A program made the position numbers and the translations under genes. From the NCBI RefSeq assembly GCF_029257255.1, contig NZ_JARICI010000014.1:31765-95764 (forward strand): 64,000 bases of DNA, written 5' to 3'. The first letter of the stretch is position 1. Every line of letters starts with the position of its first letter. The notes under the pieces are model-generated. The model was not told the origin of the DNA. It saw only the letters and a program-made list of their open reading frames with translations, and searched no databases. Below are positions 26,019-35,291 of this stretch, piece after piece. The DNA is from Sporosarcina sp. Its GTDB lineage: Bacteria > Bacillota > Bacilli > Bacillales_A > Planococcaceae.

Positions 26019-27524
26019 ATGAGTACAATCGACAGCATACTATATGGTTTTGAAGTAGCTCTTACTTGGCAGAATATCATGTTTGTCTTTATAGGAGTGC
26101 TGGCTGGTACTGTAATCGGCATGTTGCCCGGATTAGGTCCAATCAGTGCGATTGCAGTAATGATTCCATTAAGCTATGGCATGCCGGCTTCTTCGGCATT
26201 AATTTTAATGGCTGGTGTGTATTATGGAGCTATATTCGGAGGATCCACTTCATCCGTTTTGCTGAATGCACCGGGGATTGCATCAACAGTCGCCACTACG
26301 TTTGATGGCTATCCGCTCGCCAGGCAGGGAAAGGCGGGAAAGGCATTGGCCACAGCTGCAGTGGCCTCCTTTATCGGAGGTACGTTTGCAACAATCGGTC
26401 TTATGCTGGTTGCCCCGCAGTTATCCAAGGTGGCTCTGTCATTTGGCCCTTCTGAATATTTCGCACTGATGTTGCTGGGCTTGACTGCAATTGCTTCCCT
26501 GTCAGAGGGTTCCACTGTAAAGGCCTTTATTTCCGCTACTGTCGGAATTATGGTTGCCACAATTGGAATTGACAGTCAGACGGGTACACAGCGGTTTACA
26601 TTTGGAGCAACTAAACTACTAGACGGCATTGACTTCTTGGTCATTGCACTTGGTCTCTTTGCACTTGCCGAAGTCACCACGCTCATTATTAGCCGTAAGG
26701 AAAGCTTGTTCCAAAAAGGCAGCAATATTGGCAGTTTGAAGATTACAAAGGAAGAAGTTAAGGAAATGGCAGCTCCAGTTGGAAGACAATCGGTAATGGG
26801 TTTTTTCATTGGAGTTTTACCAGGTGCCGGAGCCACTATTGCTTCCTTCCTTGCCTACATCACTGAGAAAAAACTCTCGAAAAATCCCGATTCCTTTGGT
26901 AAAGGAAATATCGTCGGGGTGGCAGCTCCTGAATCAGCGAATAACGCGGCGGCAGGCGGATCATTCGTTCCATTGCTAACATTGGGTATTCCAGGATCAG
27001 GAACAACAGCCATTATGCTGGGGGCTTTGCTTGTAGTCGGTGTCCAGCCGGGACCTATGCTATTAACGGATCATCCCGATGTTTTCTGGGGTGTCATTGC
27101 GAGTATGTATATTGGGAATATCATGCTCCTTGTTTTGAACTTACCGTTAATTCCGTATTTAGCCAGAATTCTTTATATTCCAAAAGGGATGCTTATATCT
27201 TTAATATTGATTTTCTGTCTGGTCGGTGTTTATGGCGTCAACTTCAGCCAATTTGACTTATATGTCTTGATTATTTTTGGAGTAATCGGTTATTTAATGC
27301 GTATCCTTTCATTCCCGGCCGCTCCCTTTATATTGGCTTTCATCCTTGGTGGGATGATGGAGCAGTCGTTTCGACAGGCGTTGACTATTTCCAATGGCAA
27401 TCTCAGCATTTTTGTCGAGCGTCCTGTATCTCTGGCGCTGTTGCTGGTCGCATTAGCATCTTTGTTTGTTCCTCTCATTCTTGGGAAACTTACAAAACGT
27501 AAAAATGGTGCCAACGCTGCTTGA
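26019..27524 (+). CDS. tctA: Tripartite tricarboxylate transporter large membrane subunit (TctA family)
   Basis: 501 residues, highly hydrophobic with about 10-12 membrane segments. Family signatures are clear: GVLAGTVIGMLPGLGPISAI near the N-terminus and the inverted second copy GFFIGVLPGAGATIASFLAY in the middle, each being a glycine/proline-rich re-entrant motif; PESANNAAAGGSFVPLLTLG and IPGSGTTAIMLGAL follow. It is the transport pore of the system. GAGAGGAAG precedes ATG. The downstream 25 bases lead directly into a chemotaxis receptor remnant. Confidence 0.93.
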   Translation: MSTIDSILYGFEVALTWQNIMFVFIGVLAGTVIGMLPGLGPISAIAVMIPLSYGMPASSALILMAGVYYGAIFGGSTSSVLLNAPGIASTVATTFDGYPLARQGKAGKALATAAVASFIGGTFATIGLMLVAPQLSKVALSFGPSEYFALMLLGLTAIASLSEGSTVKAFISATVGIMVATIGIDSQTGTQRFTFGATKLLDGIDFLVIALGLFALAEVTTLIISRKESLFQKGSNIGSLKITKEEVKEMAAPVGRQSVMGFFIGVLPGAGATIASFLAYITEKKLSKNPDSFGKGNIVGVAAPESANNAAAGGSFVPLLTLGIPGSGTTAIMLGALLVVGVQPGPMLLTDHPDVFWGVIASMYIGNIMLLVLNLPLIPYLARILYIPKGMLISLILIFCLVGVYGVNFSQFDLYVLIIFGVIGYLMRILSFPAAPFILAFILGGMMEQSFRQALTISNGNLSIFVERPVSLALLLVALASLFVPLILGKLTKRKNGANAA

Positions 27525-27548
27525 TTTAGAATGGTGGAGGGGAGACAG

Positions 27549-27743
27549 ATGCCGCTTTCCGTTTCAATGAAGCTTAGACTTGGTTTAGTTCTTGCTCAAA
27601 TAGTCACAGATAACATCAAAGATATTTCTGAACAGACTAATATGCTCGCGCTGAATGCAGCGATTGAAGCTTCACGTGCAGGTGAAAGTGGAAATGGGTT
27701 TGCTGTTGTTGCCGAGGAGGTTGGAAGGCTAGCGGGACAAACT
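27549..27743 (+). pseudogene. Internally deleted methyl-accepting chemotaxis protein
   Basis: A good ribosome binding site (GGAGGGGAG) precedes ATG 27549. The product starts like a chemotaxis receptor ([16 protein letters not shown]) and then jumps directly to the conserved hairpin tip of the signalling domain ([20 protein letters not shown]...[16 protein letters not shown]). Sensor, HAMP and the C-terminal arm are missing. The track ORF continues through the terminator, which is not meaningful. It is most likely a remnant after an internal deletion, situated beside a carboxylate transporter. Confidence 0.8.
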
Positions 27744-27744
27744 A

Positions 27745-27785
27745 AAACAGAACAGGCGGCAGGAAATACATCGCCTGTTCTGTTT
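27745..27785. terminator. Bidirectional terminator between tctA remnant region and the response regulator
   Basis: Perfect 14-bp arms AAACAGAACAGGCG / CGCCTGTTCTGTTT. It can serve the tct operon on the plus strand and the two-component operon on the minus strand. Confidence 0.9.
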
Positions 27786-27807
27786 CATTGTTCAACATCT
27801 AAATGGA

Positions 27808-28491
27808 CTACACCTTGCGATAGAGGCGTTCCGGTCTACCAACTTGGCCGTATGCTAACTCCGCTGAAATGTCACCTAAAGACACCATGTATTCTAAGTA
27901 GCGGCGTGTCGTGGTCCGGCTCAGTCCGATTTGCTTTCCGAAGTTTTCGGCAGTTATTCCATCCAGGCTGAATGCAGATATTTTCTCTTGCACTTTCTGA
28001 AGAGTCAGTGGGTCGATGCCTTTGGGAATAATATGTTCTTGTTCACTGTTCTCGCGTACGCCTTGCAACAGCAGGTCAACACTTTCTTGCGTGATAGTAT
28101 CCGTTGTAATAAGCTGCCGTCTATATTCAGCGTACTTTCGCAATGTTGTCTCAAAACGGTCATATAAGAAGGGCTTAATGATATAATCGATGACACCTCC
28201 CCGGATGGCTTCTTGAACGGTCTCTACCTCCTGTGCTGCCGTGATCAGAATGATATCTACTTCTCTGAAATACTTGCGCAAATGCCAAAGAACGTCCAGC
28301 CCATTACCATCTGGGAAATAAACGTCCAGAAGAACTAGGTCCGGTTGCAGCTTCGGTAATTCTTGCATTGCTTCTTTCACAGTGGAAGTTATCCCGCATA
28401 CTTCAAAGCCATCTACTTTCTCAGTATATTTTTTATTTATATTGGCTACGCGAAAATCATCTTCTATAATCAGCACTCGAATCGTGTCCAT
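27808..28491 (-). CDS. Response regulator, CitB/DcuR family
   Basis: 227 residues. Receiver domain with the acidic pair in VLIIEDDF, phospho-acceptor aspartate in [16 protein letters not shown] (about residue 55) and the lysine in DYIIKPF. The C-terminal part has a helix-turn-helix ([20 protein letters not shown]) of the type found in CitB/CitT and DcuR. ATG follows the kinase stop directly (TAAATG) and AAGGAGGAG lies at the kinase end, so kinase and regulator are translationally coupled. By genome context it should activate tctCBA in response to an external carboxylate. Confidence 0.92.
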   Translation of the reverse strand: MDTIRVLIIEDDFRVANINKKYTEKVDGFEVCGITSTVKEAMQELPKLQPDLVLLDVYFPDGNGLDVLWHLRKYFREVDIILITAAQEVETVQEAIRGGVIDYIIKPFLYDRFETTLRKYAEYRRQLITTDTITQESVDLLLQGVRENSEQEHIIPKGIDPLTLQKVQEKISAFSLDGITAENFGKQIGLSRTTTRRYLEYMVSLGDISAELAYGQVGRPERLYRKV

Positions 28492-30102
28492 TTAAACTCC
28501 TCCTTTTGGAATGACCACCAGGAAAGCGAGACCTCCCAGTTCACTTTCTGAAATAGTGATATAGCCATTCAAGTATTGCAGGGCCTGATCTACCAGGAAT
28601 AACCCATGCCCCCGGTCCGTCCCCTGTTTTGTACTGAAACCTCTAGTAAACAGCAAGTCTTGATCTTCCTCAGAAAGTCCATTTCCTGAATCTTCAATCT
28701 CAAAAATAAAATCATTACCCAAATCGGTCATGAACAGATGAACTTCCCTTTGTGAAGAGCCGGAATCAAGAATCGCTTCAAACGCATTATCTAACAGGTT
28801 ACCAAGAATTGTTACCAACTTTTCTCTTTGTATATGAGAGGGAAGATCCCTCAGGCTACTGTCCTTGTCTATAACGAAATCGACTTGTAGCTCATGTGCA
28901 CGATTATACTTACCGAGCAGGATGGCACTGATCAACTTGTCTGGTACAGCCTCAAGCAGAAATTGGATGAGATCCTGATAGTTATTAGCTTCTTTGTTAA
29001 TGATTTTCAATGCTTCCTGGTAGGATTCTAATTGAATCAGACCTGAAATAGTGTATAGTTTATTTGCGTATTCATGAGTTTGAGAGCGCAGTACGCCGGC
29101 ATATTGCTGCACTTGTGATAGCTCTCTCGACAATTGCTCGATATACGTTTTCTTCTGGAAACTGGCAACGACTCCGGTAATTTTTCCGTTTGCTCGAATA
29201 GGTACCCGACTGACGATAATTGGATTATTATTAATAATAATTTCTTGGTTGTAATGATTTTTGCCGTCCCGTAAAACATCCAATAATTTAGTCTCGGGCA
29301 ATAAATCCAGAATATGACTCTGTGCAATATAACTACTAGTATTAATATTCAATATTTTGTAAGCGGCTTCATTTATGGTCGAGATATACCCCTGATCATT
29401 GATTGCAATGATACCCTCATGTACGGATTCCAGAATCGCACTCCGTTCCTGAAAGAGTCTTCCTATTTGTTTAGGTTCAAGACCGAATATCGCCCGTTTT
29501 ACTTCTTTCGAAATTAGAAATGCACCAATGATGGAAACCCCGAGTAACAGGATGACAAACAAAATGATCTGGTTTTCATATTGCTGAGCAGTTTCGTGCA
29601 CTGCAGTGTTTAAGATCCCTACAGAGACAAGTCCCACAATCTCTCCATTGTTATCGAAGATTGGGACTTTCCCTCGAATAGAGGGTCCGAGCGTTCCTTC
29701 AGATTTAGATATGTAGGAGGTTCCTTCGTTCAGGGCAATGTAATTGTCCCCGCCTACCATCTTCTTTCCTATCTTATCTTCATTCGGATGAGAATAGCGT
29801 ATGCTCTCTTTGTTCCCAACTACGATAAATTCGGCACCTGATTTCAGGCGAATCTCATCTGCCAGAGGCTGGATGATTTCAGCAGGATTCTGTTCATTAA
29901 ACGCCGACTTTATTGAAGGAATGGAAGCAACTGCCTCCGCTACATTCAATGCACTTTTTCCAATCTGGGCCTCTACTGACTTGGTTAAAATAGAGTTGAA
30001 TGAAGTACCTAACACCGTAACCACTATGAGAAAAAGGCCCATGATTAATAATACTAACTTTGTTTGCAAAGTGAAATTATTTATGTGGTTCCATAATCGC
30101 AT
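28492..30102 (-). CDS. Sensor histidine kinase, CitA/DcuS family
   Basis: 536 residues: membrane segment 1 (about 13-33, LVLLIMGLFLIVVTVLG), an extracytoplasmic PAS-like/Cache sensor of about 140 residues, membrane segment 2 (about 178-197, IILFVILLLGVSIIGAFLIS), a cytoplasmic PAS domain (about 215-320), a SPOB_a-type dimerisation helix with the phospho-accepting histidine in RSQTHEYANKLYTI, and an HATPase_c domain with LGNLLDNAFEAI, EDSGNGLSEEDQ and GHGLFLV. CitA-type kinases sense di- or tricarboxylates outside the cell, matching the transporter next door. Transcribed with the response regulator. Confidence 0.92.
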   Translation of the reverse strand: MRLWNHINNFTLQTKLVLLIMGLFLIVVTVLGTSFNSILTKSVEAQIGKSALNVAEAVASIPSIKSAFNEQNPAEIIQPLADEIRLKSGAEFIVVGNKESIRYSHPNEDKIGKKMVGGDNYIALNEGTSYISKSEGTLGPSIRGKVPIFDNNGEIVGLVSVGILNTAVHETAQQYENQIILFVILLLGVSIIGAFLISKEVKRAIFGLEPKQIGRLFQERSAILESVHEGIIAINDQGYISTINEAAYKILNINTSSYIAQSHILDLLPETKLLDVLRDGKNHYNQEIIINNNPIIVSRVPIRANGKITGVVASFQKKTYIEQLSRELSQVQQYAGVLRSQTHEYANKLYTISGLIQLESYQEALKIINKEANNYQDLIQFLLEAVPDKLISAILLGKYNRAHELQVDFVIDKDSSLRDLPSHIQREKLVTILGNLLDNAFEAILDSGSSQREVHLFMTDLGNDFIFEIEDSGNGLSEEDQDLLFTRGFSTKQGTDRGHGLFLVDQALQYLNGYITISESELGGLAFLVVIPKGGV

Positions 30103-30487
30103 TCTTCACACCTGTTTTTCCATTTGATTTTAAATAAGTCATACTGCTCATGACAATGCAAAAGTGTCCCACGTTCTGTTGTTAACTTCTATTATGTCGT
30201 TAAATATCCAAATTTGCAATATAATCCCCACTTTTTTAACCGTTGCTATGTGTGGTGCGGTACTTTCTGTCCGTCTTTGTCAATAGTGGATTTTTCTATA
30301 ACTGCAGACTGATTGAGAAGAGGTTTTCAAAAATGCTGGCGAAGGACAGTGGATTTGCCCCTGGTTTAAAATAGGGAGATTTTGATGTTTATTGACAGAA
30401 TAGTGTCCGAATTGTGTGGCACACAGGCACCTTCAGGACCATGTGCTCAAATAAACATAATGAAGTGTTCATTTTTGATCCCACCTA
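30103..30487. other. Intergenic region between the two-component operon and rbs operon
   Basis: Holds the promoter side of the kinase gene and one REP-like element (30394-30431). I find no convincing ORF or riboswitch-like structure. Confidence 0.5.
30394..30431 (+). repeat. REP-like element copy
   Basis: GACAGAATAGTGTCC then GAATTGTGTGGCACACAG then GCACC: full-length family member located upstream of the rbs promoter. Confidence 0.85.
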
Positions 30488-30517
30488 TTGACAACAAAAA
30501 ATCTTATCTGTTAAACT
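30488..30517 (+). promoter_or_regulatory. Sigma-A-type promoter of the rbs operon
   Basis: TTGACA (30488-30493), 18-bp spacer, TAAACT (30512-30517). The -10 ends two bases before the palindromic operator, so bound repressor would sit on the start-site region. Confidence 0.7.
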
Positions 30518-30518
30518 G

Positions 30519-30560
30519 TGTGTAACCGGTACCACAAAGTGATGTGGTACCGGTTACACA
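30519..30560. promoter_or_regulatory. Large perfect palindrome, candidate RbsR operator
   Basis: TGTGTAACCGGTACCACA, six-base spacer AAGTGA, then the exact inverted copy TGTGGTACCGGTTACACA. Each 18-bp arm itself contains a LacI-type near-palindrome centred on CCGG (TGTAACC-GGTACCA). Position between -10 and rbsR start fits autoregulation by RbsR, a LacI family repressor. Two operator half-arrangements could hold a dimer each. Confidence 0.75.
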
Positions 30561-30584
30561 TGTGTAGAATTGAAGGTGAAATAG

Positions 30585-31562
30585 TTGGCGAATATACGAG
30601 ATGTTGCTCAGAAGGCAGGAGTTTCAGTTGCGACTGTTTCACGCTATTTAAATAATAAGGGATATATTAGTGAAGAGGCAAAACGGGTGATATCAGCTGC
30701 TATACAAGAGCTGGATTATCGTCCAAGTCTGGTTGCCCGGTCGTTGAATACTAAGCAGGCTATGTTCATCGGATTGATTGTACCGGATATTGTGAATCCG
30801 TTCTTTCCCGAATTGGCGCGTGCTGTGGAAGACGTGGCGCTGGCATATGACTATACAATAGTACTTTGTAATTCAGATGAAAAGATTGAGAAAGAAATTC
30901 ATTATCTTAATACGCTTCAGCAAAAGTATGTCTCGGGATTCATCGTGGCCGCGAGTCAGGCAGATGCGTCGCATTATACGAATTTAAATGTACCGATTGT
31001 CGCGATTGACCGACGGATACATCCTTCCATACCGATTGTAGCAACGGATAACCGGGAAGGTGCCAGGATGGGCACGGAGCATTTATTGCAAAATGGCTGC
31101 CGCCGCCTTCTTTGTATGAAGGGTCCAGCAGGTTTAGGTCCGGCAGACGATCGGTTCTCAGGATTTATGGATGCGGTAGAAGGAAAAGATATAGAAATCG
31201 AGATTGTGGAATGTCCTTTTCAATTTGAAGCTTCAGAAGAGGTGGCACGGACTGTTCTCCGGCAGCGTTCAATTGACGGGATTTTCGCGAGCAGTGATAT
31301 ATCTGCAGCGGGAGCGATGAAAGCAGCCTATTCGCTGGGTATAACGGTTCCTGATCAGCTACAGATTGTGGGGTATGACGGAACGAAGCTTTCCAGTCAG
31401 TTGACACCGAGTTTGACGACGGTTGCACAGGACTTATACAGAATTGGTGCGCTGGCTTCCAGGATGGTCATTAAATTGATTGAGGGGCAGGAGCTCGAAG
31501 AACACGAAATCCAGATTCCAGCGGAGCTTGTTATTCGAGAAACGACAAGGAGTGGAGCATGA
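30585..31562 (+). CDS. rbsR: Ribose operon repressor RbsR (LacI family)
   Basis: TTG start, eight bases after AAGGTG. 325 residues: N-terminal LacI helix-turn-helix (IRDVAQKAGVSVATVSRYLN, residues 4-23) and a periplasmic-binding-protein-like effector domain (from about 60, FIGLIVPDIVNPFFPELARA). It heads the rbs operon, overlaps rbsK by four bases, and lies directly behind a palindromic operator, so it very likely represses its own operon until ribose is present. The C-terminal VIRETT ending is usual for this family. Confidence 0.93.
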   Translation: MANIRDVAQKAGVSVATVSRYLNNKGYISEEAKRVISAAIQELDYRPSLVARSLNTKQAMFIGLIVPDIVNPFFPELARAVEDVALAYDYTIVLCNSDEKIEKEIHYLNTLQQKYVSGFIVAASQADASHYTNLNVPIVAIDRRIHPSIPIVATDNREGARMGTEHLLQNGCRRLLCMKGPAGLGPADDRFSGFMDAVEGKDIEIEIVECPFQFEASEEVARTVLRQRSIDGIFASSDISAAGAMKAAYSLGITVPDQLQIVGYDGTKLSSQLTPSLTTVAQDLYRIGALASRMVIKLIEGQELEEHEIQIPAELVIRETTRSGA

Positions 31563-32449
31563 TGATAACGGTGATTGGCAGTGCCAATATGGACCTGGTT
31601 GTAGGGACGGATAATTTTCCTGCGCAGGGCGAGACGGTACTGGGAGATATTTTTGATACAGTTCCGGGCGGGAAAGGTGCAAACCAGGCAGTTGCAGCAG
31701 CCAGGCTTGGAAGCAGTGTACATATGATCAGCTGTGTAGGGGATGATATGTTTGGAAAGAGTATCGTGGAGAATCTGAAGAATAATCAGGTCGATTGCAC
31801 TGGCGTTGGCGTGGTGGATGGCGCTTCCGGTATCGCGAATATATTGCTGTCTGAAGGCGATAACCGGATCATTGTGGTGCCGGGTGCGAACTCATTGCTG
31901 ACGCCTGCTCATATCGATGCGATGGAAGACGTCATCAAGAAAAGCAGAGTGGTCATGTTTCAGTTGGAAATTCCGATTCCCACCGTTCTATATGCGTTGG
32001 AGAAGTGCCGCGAGTTTAATGTGCCCGTTTTATTGAATCCGGCACCTGCCCGGGGGTTCTCTATGGATATGATGCCGTTCTGTGCATATTTGACGCCCAA
32101 TGAAACGGAATGTGAACAAATTTTCGGTGTCGATATGGTGCAGGCGCTGGAGCAGTATCCAAATCGCCTGATTGTCACGCTCGGCAGTGAAGGGGCGCGT
32201 TATTTTGACGGCGAACGCCATATAGTTGTGGATGGATTCAAGACGACAGCGGTAGATACGACTGGAGCCGGTGATACGTTTAACGGTGCGTTTGCCCATG
32301 GCATTGCAACCGGAATGGATCTGGAGCAGGCGGTTCGTTATGGAAATGCTGCAGCTTCCCTGTCTGTAGAAAAGTTTGGCGCACAGGGTGGAATGCCAGC
32401 GGATCAAGAAGTCATAGAACGTCTGAAGGAAGGAAGCTCGGCACGATGA
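31559..32449 (+). CDS. rbsK: Ribokinase
   Basis: 296 residues of the PfkB/ribokinase family. MITVIGSANMDLVVGTDNFP at the start, the GGKGANQAVAAARLG motif that binds ribose (about residues 38-52), and the C-terminal DTTGAGDTFNGAFAHG with catalytic aspartate and anion hole. It phosphorylates D-ribose to ribose 5-phosphate using ATP. Starts within the end of rbsR (ATGA overlap) and overlaps rbsD the same way, indicating translational coupling. Confidence 0.95.
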   Translation: MMITVIGSANMDLVVGTDNFPAQGETVLGDIFDTVPGGKGANQAVAAARLGSSVHMISCVGDDMFGKSIVENLKNNQVDCTGVGVVDGASGIANILLSEGDNRIIVVPGANSLLTPAHIDAMEDVIKKSRVVMFQLEIPIPTVLYALEKCREFNVPVLLNPAPARGFSMDMMPFCAYLTPNETECEQIFGVDMVQALEQYPNRLIVTLGSEGARYFDGERHIVVDGFKTTAVDTTGAGDTFNGAFAHGIATGMDLEQAVRYGNAAASLSVEKFGAQGGMPADQEVIERLKEGSSAR

Positions 32450-32835
32450 AGAAAAACGGCATGATCAATCGTGAAATTGCGGCGGTGCTTGCCCGGATGG
32501 GACATACCGACCAATTAACCATTGCGGACTGCGGTCTGCCAGTACCGGAAGGCGTACCTTGTATCGACTTATCCTATACACTCGGCAAGCCGGGATTCAC
32601 GGAGATTTTATTCGAAGTATTGAAAGACTTTGAAGTGGAGAAAATGATAATAGCTGAAGAAATAAAAGTGAAGAACCCTGACATATATGAAGAAATGAAA
32701 CGTTCGGGAAAACGGATGGAAGAGGTTTCCCATGAAGCGTTAAAAGAATTGACCAAACAGTCCAAGGCCATTATTCGTACAGGAGAAGCGACACCTTACG
32801 CGAATTGTATCTTGCAGTCAGGCGTCATATTCTGA
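32446..32835 (+). CDS. rbsD: D-ribose pyranase RbsD
   Basis: 129 residues, the normal length. MKKNGMINREIAAVLARMGH contains the catalytic histidine region, followed by DQLTIADCGLPVP and C-terminal IIRTGEATPYANCILQSGV. It interconverts pyranose and furanose forms of ribose so that ribokinase gets its substrate. Four-base overlap with rbsK. Confidence 0.95.
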   Translation: MKKNGMINREIAAVLARMGHTDQLTIADCGLPVPEGVPCIDLSYTLGKPGFTEILFEVLKDFEVEKMIIAEEIKVKNPDIYEEMKRSGKRMEEVSHEALKELTKQSKAIIRTGEATPYANCILQSGVIF

Positions 32836-32851
32836 AAGTGGGTGAGCAGAG

Positions 32852-34348
32852 ATGATTGCGATGAATGGAATTTCAAAGAGTTTTAATGGAAATAAAGTGT
32901 TGGAAGATGTGCAATTTGAAGTGAAACCAGGCGAAATTCATGCGCTCATGGGTGAGAATGGCGCAGGGAAGTCTACATTAATGAAGATTTTGACAGGCAT
33001 TTATTCTCGGGATTCTGGTGAAGTGTGGGTCAAAGGTGAAAAAGTGGAATTCAAGAACGCGAAGGAAGCGGAGGCTGCCGGCATCGCGGTCATTCATCAG
33101 GAGCTGAACATTTTACCGGATTTGACTGTGGCGGAGAATTTCTATTTGGGCAATGAGCAGACGTTCGGGAAGAGTGGGATCCTGAAAACGAAAGAAATGA
33201 ACCGGCAGGCAGAAGAGATTTTATCTAAATTAGGTTTAGATGTAGATGTTCGTACCGTCACTCGTGAGCTTTCTGTCGGGAAGCAGCAGATTATTGAAAT
33301 TGCGAAGGCTGTTTCATCCAAGGCAGAAGTGATTATTATGGATGAGCCGACTGCTGCCTTAACGGACCGGGAAATCGAGACGCTGTTTGCTACGGTGCGT
33401 TCATTGCAGGCGAAAGGTGTATCTTTCGTTTATATTTCGCATCGGATGGAAGAGATTTTTGCAATGTGTGATAGGATTACGATTTTGCGCGACGGTCAAT
33501 ATATCGGTGTGAAGAAAATTAAAGAAACCACATTTGAAGAGATTGTGCAGATGATGGTTGGACGGGAACTTGGAGAACGGTTTCCGAAGCGTAAGCACGA
33601 AATCGGCGAAGTCAAAATGAAAGTCGATGGCTTGGCGCGTGATGGCTTTTTTGAAGGAGTTTCCTTTGAAGTGCGTAAAGGTGAAATTGTAGGGATTGCA
33701 GGATTGATGGGTGCTGGCAGAACAGAAGTCATTGAATCGATTTTCGGTTACAAGAAACTGACTGCAGGTCATATTTTCATTGATGGAAAGCAGGTTTCCA
33801 TATCCAATCCATTACAGGCGAAAAAGCTGGGGATTGGATACGTCACGGAAGACCGGAAATCAGAAGGTTTGATTTTAGATTTCTCTGTTCGGGACAATAT
33901 GAGTCTGACGAATTTTGACCGTATTTCGAAGTCGGCGATTATCCGAAAGGGAAAAGAGAATGCGCTGTATGAATTGATGTCCAAACGACTTCGAGTGCGC
34001 ACATCGGGTCCTGAACAGCCCGTAAAATCATTGAGTGGCGGAAATCAGCAAAAAGTCGTCATATCAAAATGGTTGGGGATCGAACCGGATATTTTGTTTT
34101 TAGATGAACCGACGCGAGGGGTCGACGTCGGTGCGAAAAAAGAGATATACAATATTATCAATGAATTAGCTGAACGAGGAGTGGCAATTGTTATGATTTC
34201 GTCTGAATTGCCGGAAGTCATCGGTATGGCAGATCGGGTATTGGTCATGCATGAAGGGCATTTGATGGCCAATTTGCCGAAAGAGGATATGACCCAGGAA
34301 CGTATTATGCATTTTGCAACAGGAGGTGACAAAGTTGTCCAAGCCTAA
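32852..34348 (+). CDS. rbsA: Ribose ABC transporter ATPase RbsA
   Basis: 498 residues with two fused ABC domains. First: Walker [10 protein letters not shown], signature LSVGKQQ, Walker [12 protein letters not shown]. Second: degenerate Walker [10 protein letters not shown], signature LSGGNQQ, Walker [14 protein letters not shown]. This asymmetric pair is usual for sugar ATPases of the RbsA/MglA type. It powers ribose import through RbsC. GTGGGTGAG-type ribosome binding site; 16 bases behind rbsD. Confidence 0.95.
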   Translation: MIAMNGISKSFNGNKVLEDVQFEVKPGEIHALMGENGAGKSTLMKILTGIYSRDSGEVWVKGEKVEFKNAKEAEAAGIAVIHQELNILPDLTVAENFYLGNEQTFGKSGILKTKEMNRQAEEILSKLGLDVDVRTVTRELSVGKQQIIEIAKAVSSKAEVIIMDEPTAALTDREIETLFATVRSLQAKGVSFVYISHRMEEIFAMCDRITILRDGQYIGVKKIKETTFEEIVQMMVGRELGERFPKRKHEIGEVKMKVDGLARDGFFEGVSFEVRKGEIVGIAGLMGAGRTEVIESIFGYKKLTAGHIFIDGKQVSISNPLQAKKLGIGYVTEDRKSEGLILDFSVRDNMSLTNFDRISKSAIIRKGKENALYELMSKRLRVRTSGPEQPVKSLSGGNQQKVVISKWLGIEPDILFLDEPTRGVDVGAKKEIYNIINELAERGVAIVMISSELPEVIGMADRVLVMHEGHLMANLPKEDMTQERIMHFATGGDKVVQA

Positions 34349-35276
34349 TATGAAGTCGTCGTTGCAAAAATTAGGTCCAGTGATTGGATTGCTTTTAATT
34401 GTCGTTATCATTTCTATTATGAGTCCAAGCTTTTTGACGTTGAATAACTTATTCAATGTGCTACGTCAAGTATCCATTAACGCGTTAATTGCGTTCGGGA
34501 TGACGTTTGTTATTTTGACAGGCGGTATTGATTTATCGGTCGGTTCTATTCTGGCGTTAACGGGCGCGGTGACAGCGGGTATGATGTCCAGCGGTATGGA
34601 TCCGCTGCTCGCGATGCTGCTCGGCGTATTACTCGGGGTTGTACTTGGTGCAATCAACGGATTGATTATTGCTAAAGGGAAAGTCGCTCCATTTATCGCA
34701 ACGCTTGCGACGATGACGATTTTTCGGGGGCTGACACTTGTTTATACGGAAGGCCGTCCCATTTCAGGACTTGGTGATTCTGCGATCTTTACGTTGCTTG
34801 GAAAGGGATACTTTTTCGGTATACCGGTTCCGGTCATTACGATGTCGATTACCTTCGCGGTACTGTATTTCATTTTGAAGAAAACAACATTTGGACGCCG
34901 CGTGTATGCAGTGGGTGGTAACGAGGAAGCATCCCGTTTATCTGGTATCAATGTGGATCGAATTAAGATTTACGTGTATTCATTGGCCGGTGGTTTGACT
35001 GCGGTCGCTTCGTTGATTTTGACATCACGTTTGAATTCAGCGCAGCCGACTGCGGGTAATATGTTTGAACTCGACGCCATTGCCGCTGTTGTTCTAGGCG
35101 GAACTAGCTTGACTGGCGGCCGGGGATGGATTGTCGGAACCTTAGTCGGTGCGTTGATTATCGGCGTGTTGAACAATGGACTGAATTTGATTGGCGTATC
35201 CTCTTTCTTCCAACAGGTCGTAAAGGGTGCAGTAATATTAATAGCGGTTCTCTTGGATCGTAAAAAAACAGCATAA
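34335..35276 (+). CDS. rbsC: Ribose ABC transporter permease RbsC
   Basis: AGGAGGTG at 34320-34327 places the start at TTG 34335, giving 313 residues and a 14-base overlap with rbsA; the track start 34314 is upstream of that site. About eight to ten membrane segments and the family signatures [20 protein letters not shown] and [17 protein letters not shown] are present. It forms the membrane channel for ribose import. Confidence 0.95.
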   Translation: MSKPNMKSSLQKLGPVIGLLLIVVIISIMSPSFLTLNNLFNVLRQVSINALIAFGMTFVILTGGIDLSVGSILALTGAVTAGMMSSGMDPLLAMLLGVLLGVVLGAINGLIIAKGKVAPFIATLATMTIFRGLTLVYTEGRPISGLGDSAIFTLLGKGYFFGIPVPVITMSITFAVLYFILKKTTFGRRVYAVGGNEEASRLSGINVDRIKIYVYSLAGGLTAVASLILTSRLNSAQPTAGNMFELDAIAAVVLGGTSLTGGRGWIVGTLVGALIIGVLNNGLNLIGVSSFFQQVVKGAVILIAVLLDRKKTA

Positions 35277-35291
35277 GGAGATGTGAGAACA

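Noticed and set aside
27745-27971. C-terminal half of the 146-aa ORF after tctA
   Set aside because: It translates a terminator and the antisense of the response regulator gene; only the first 65 codons are receptor-like.
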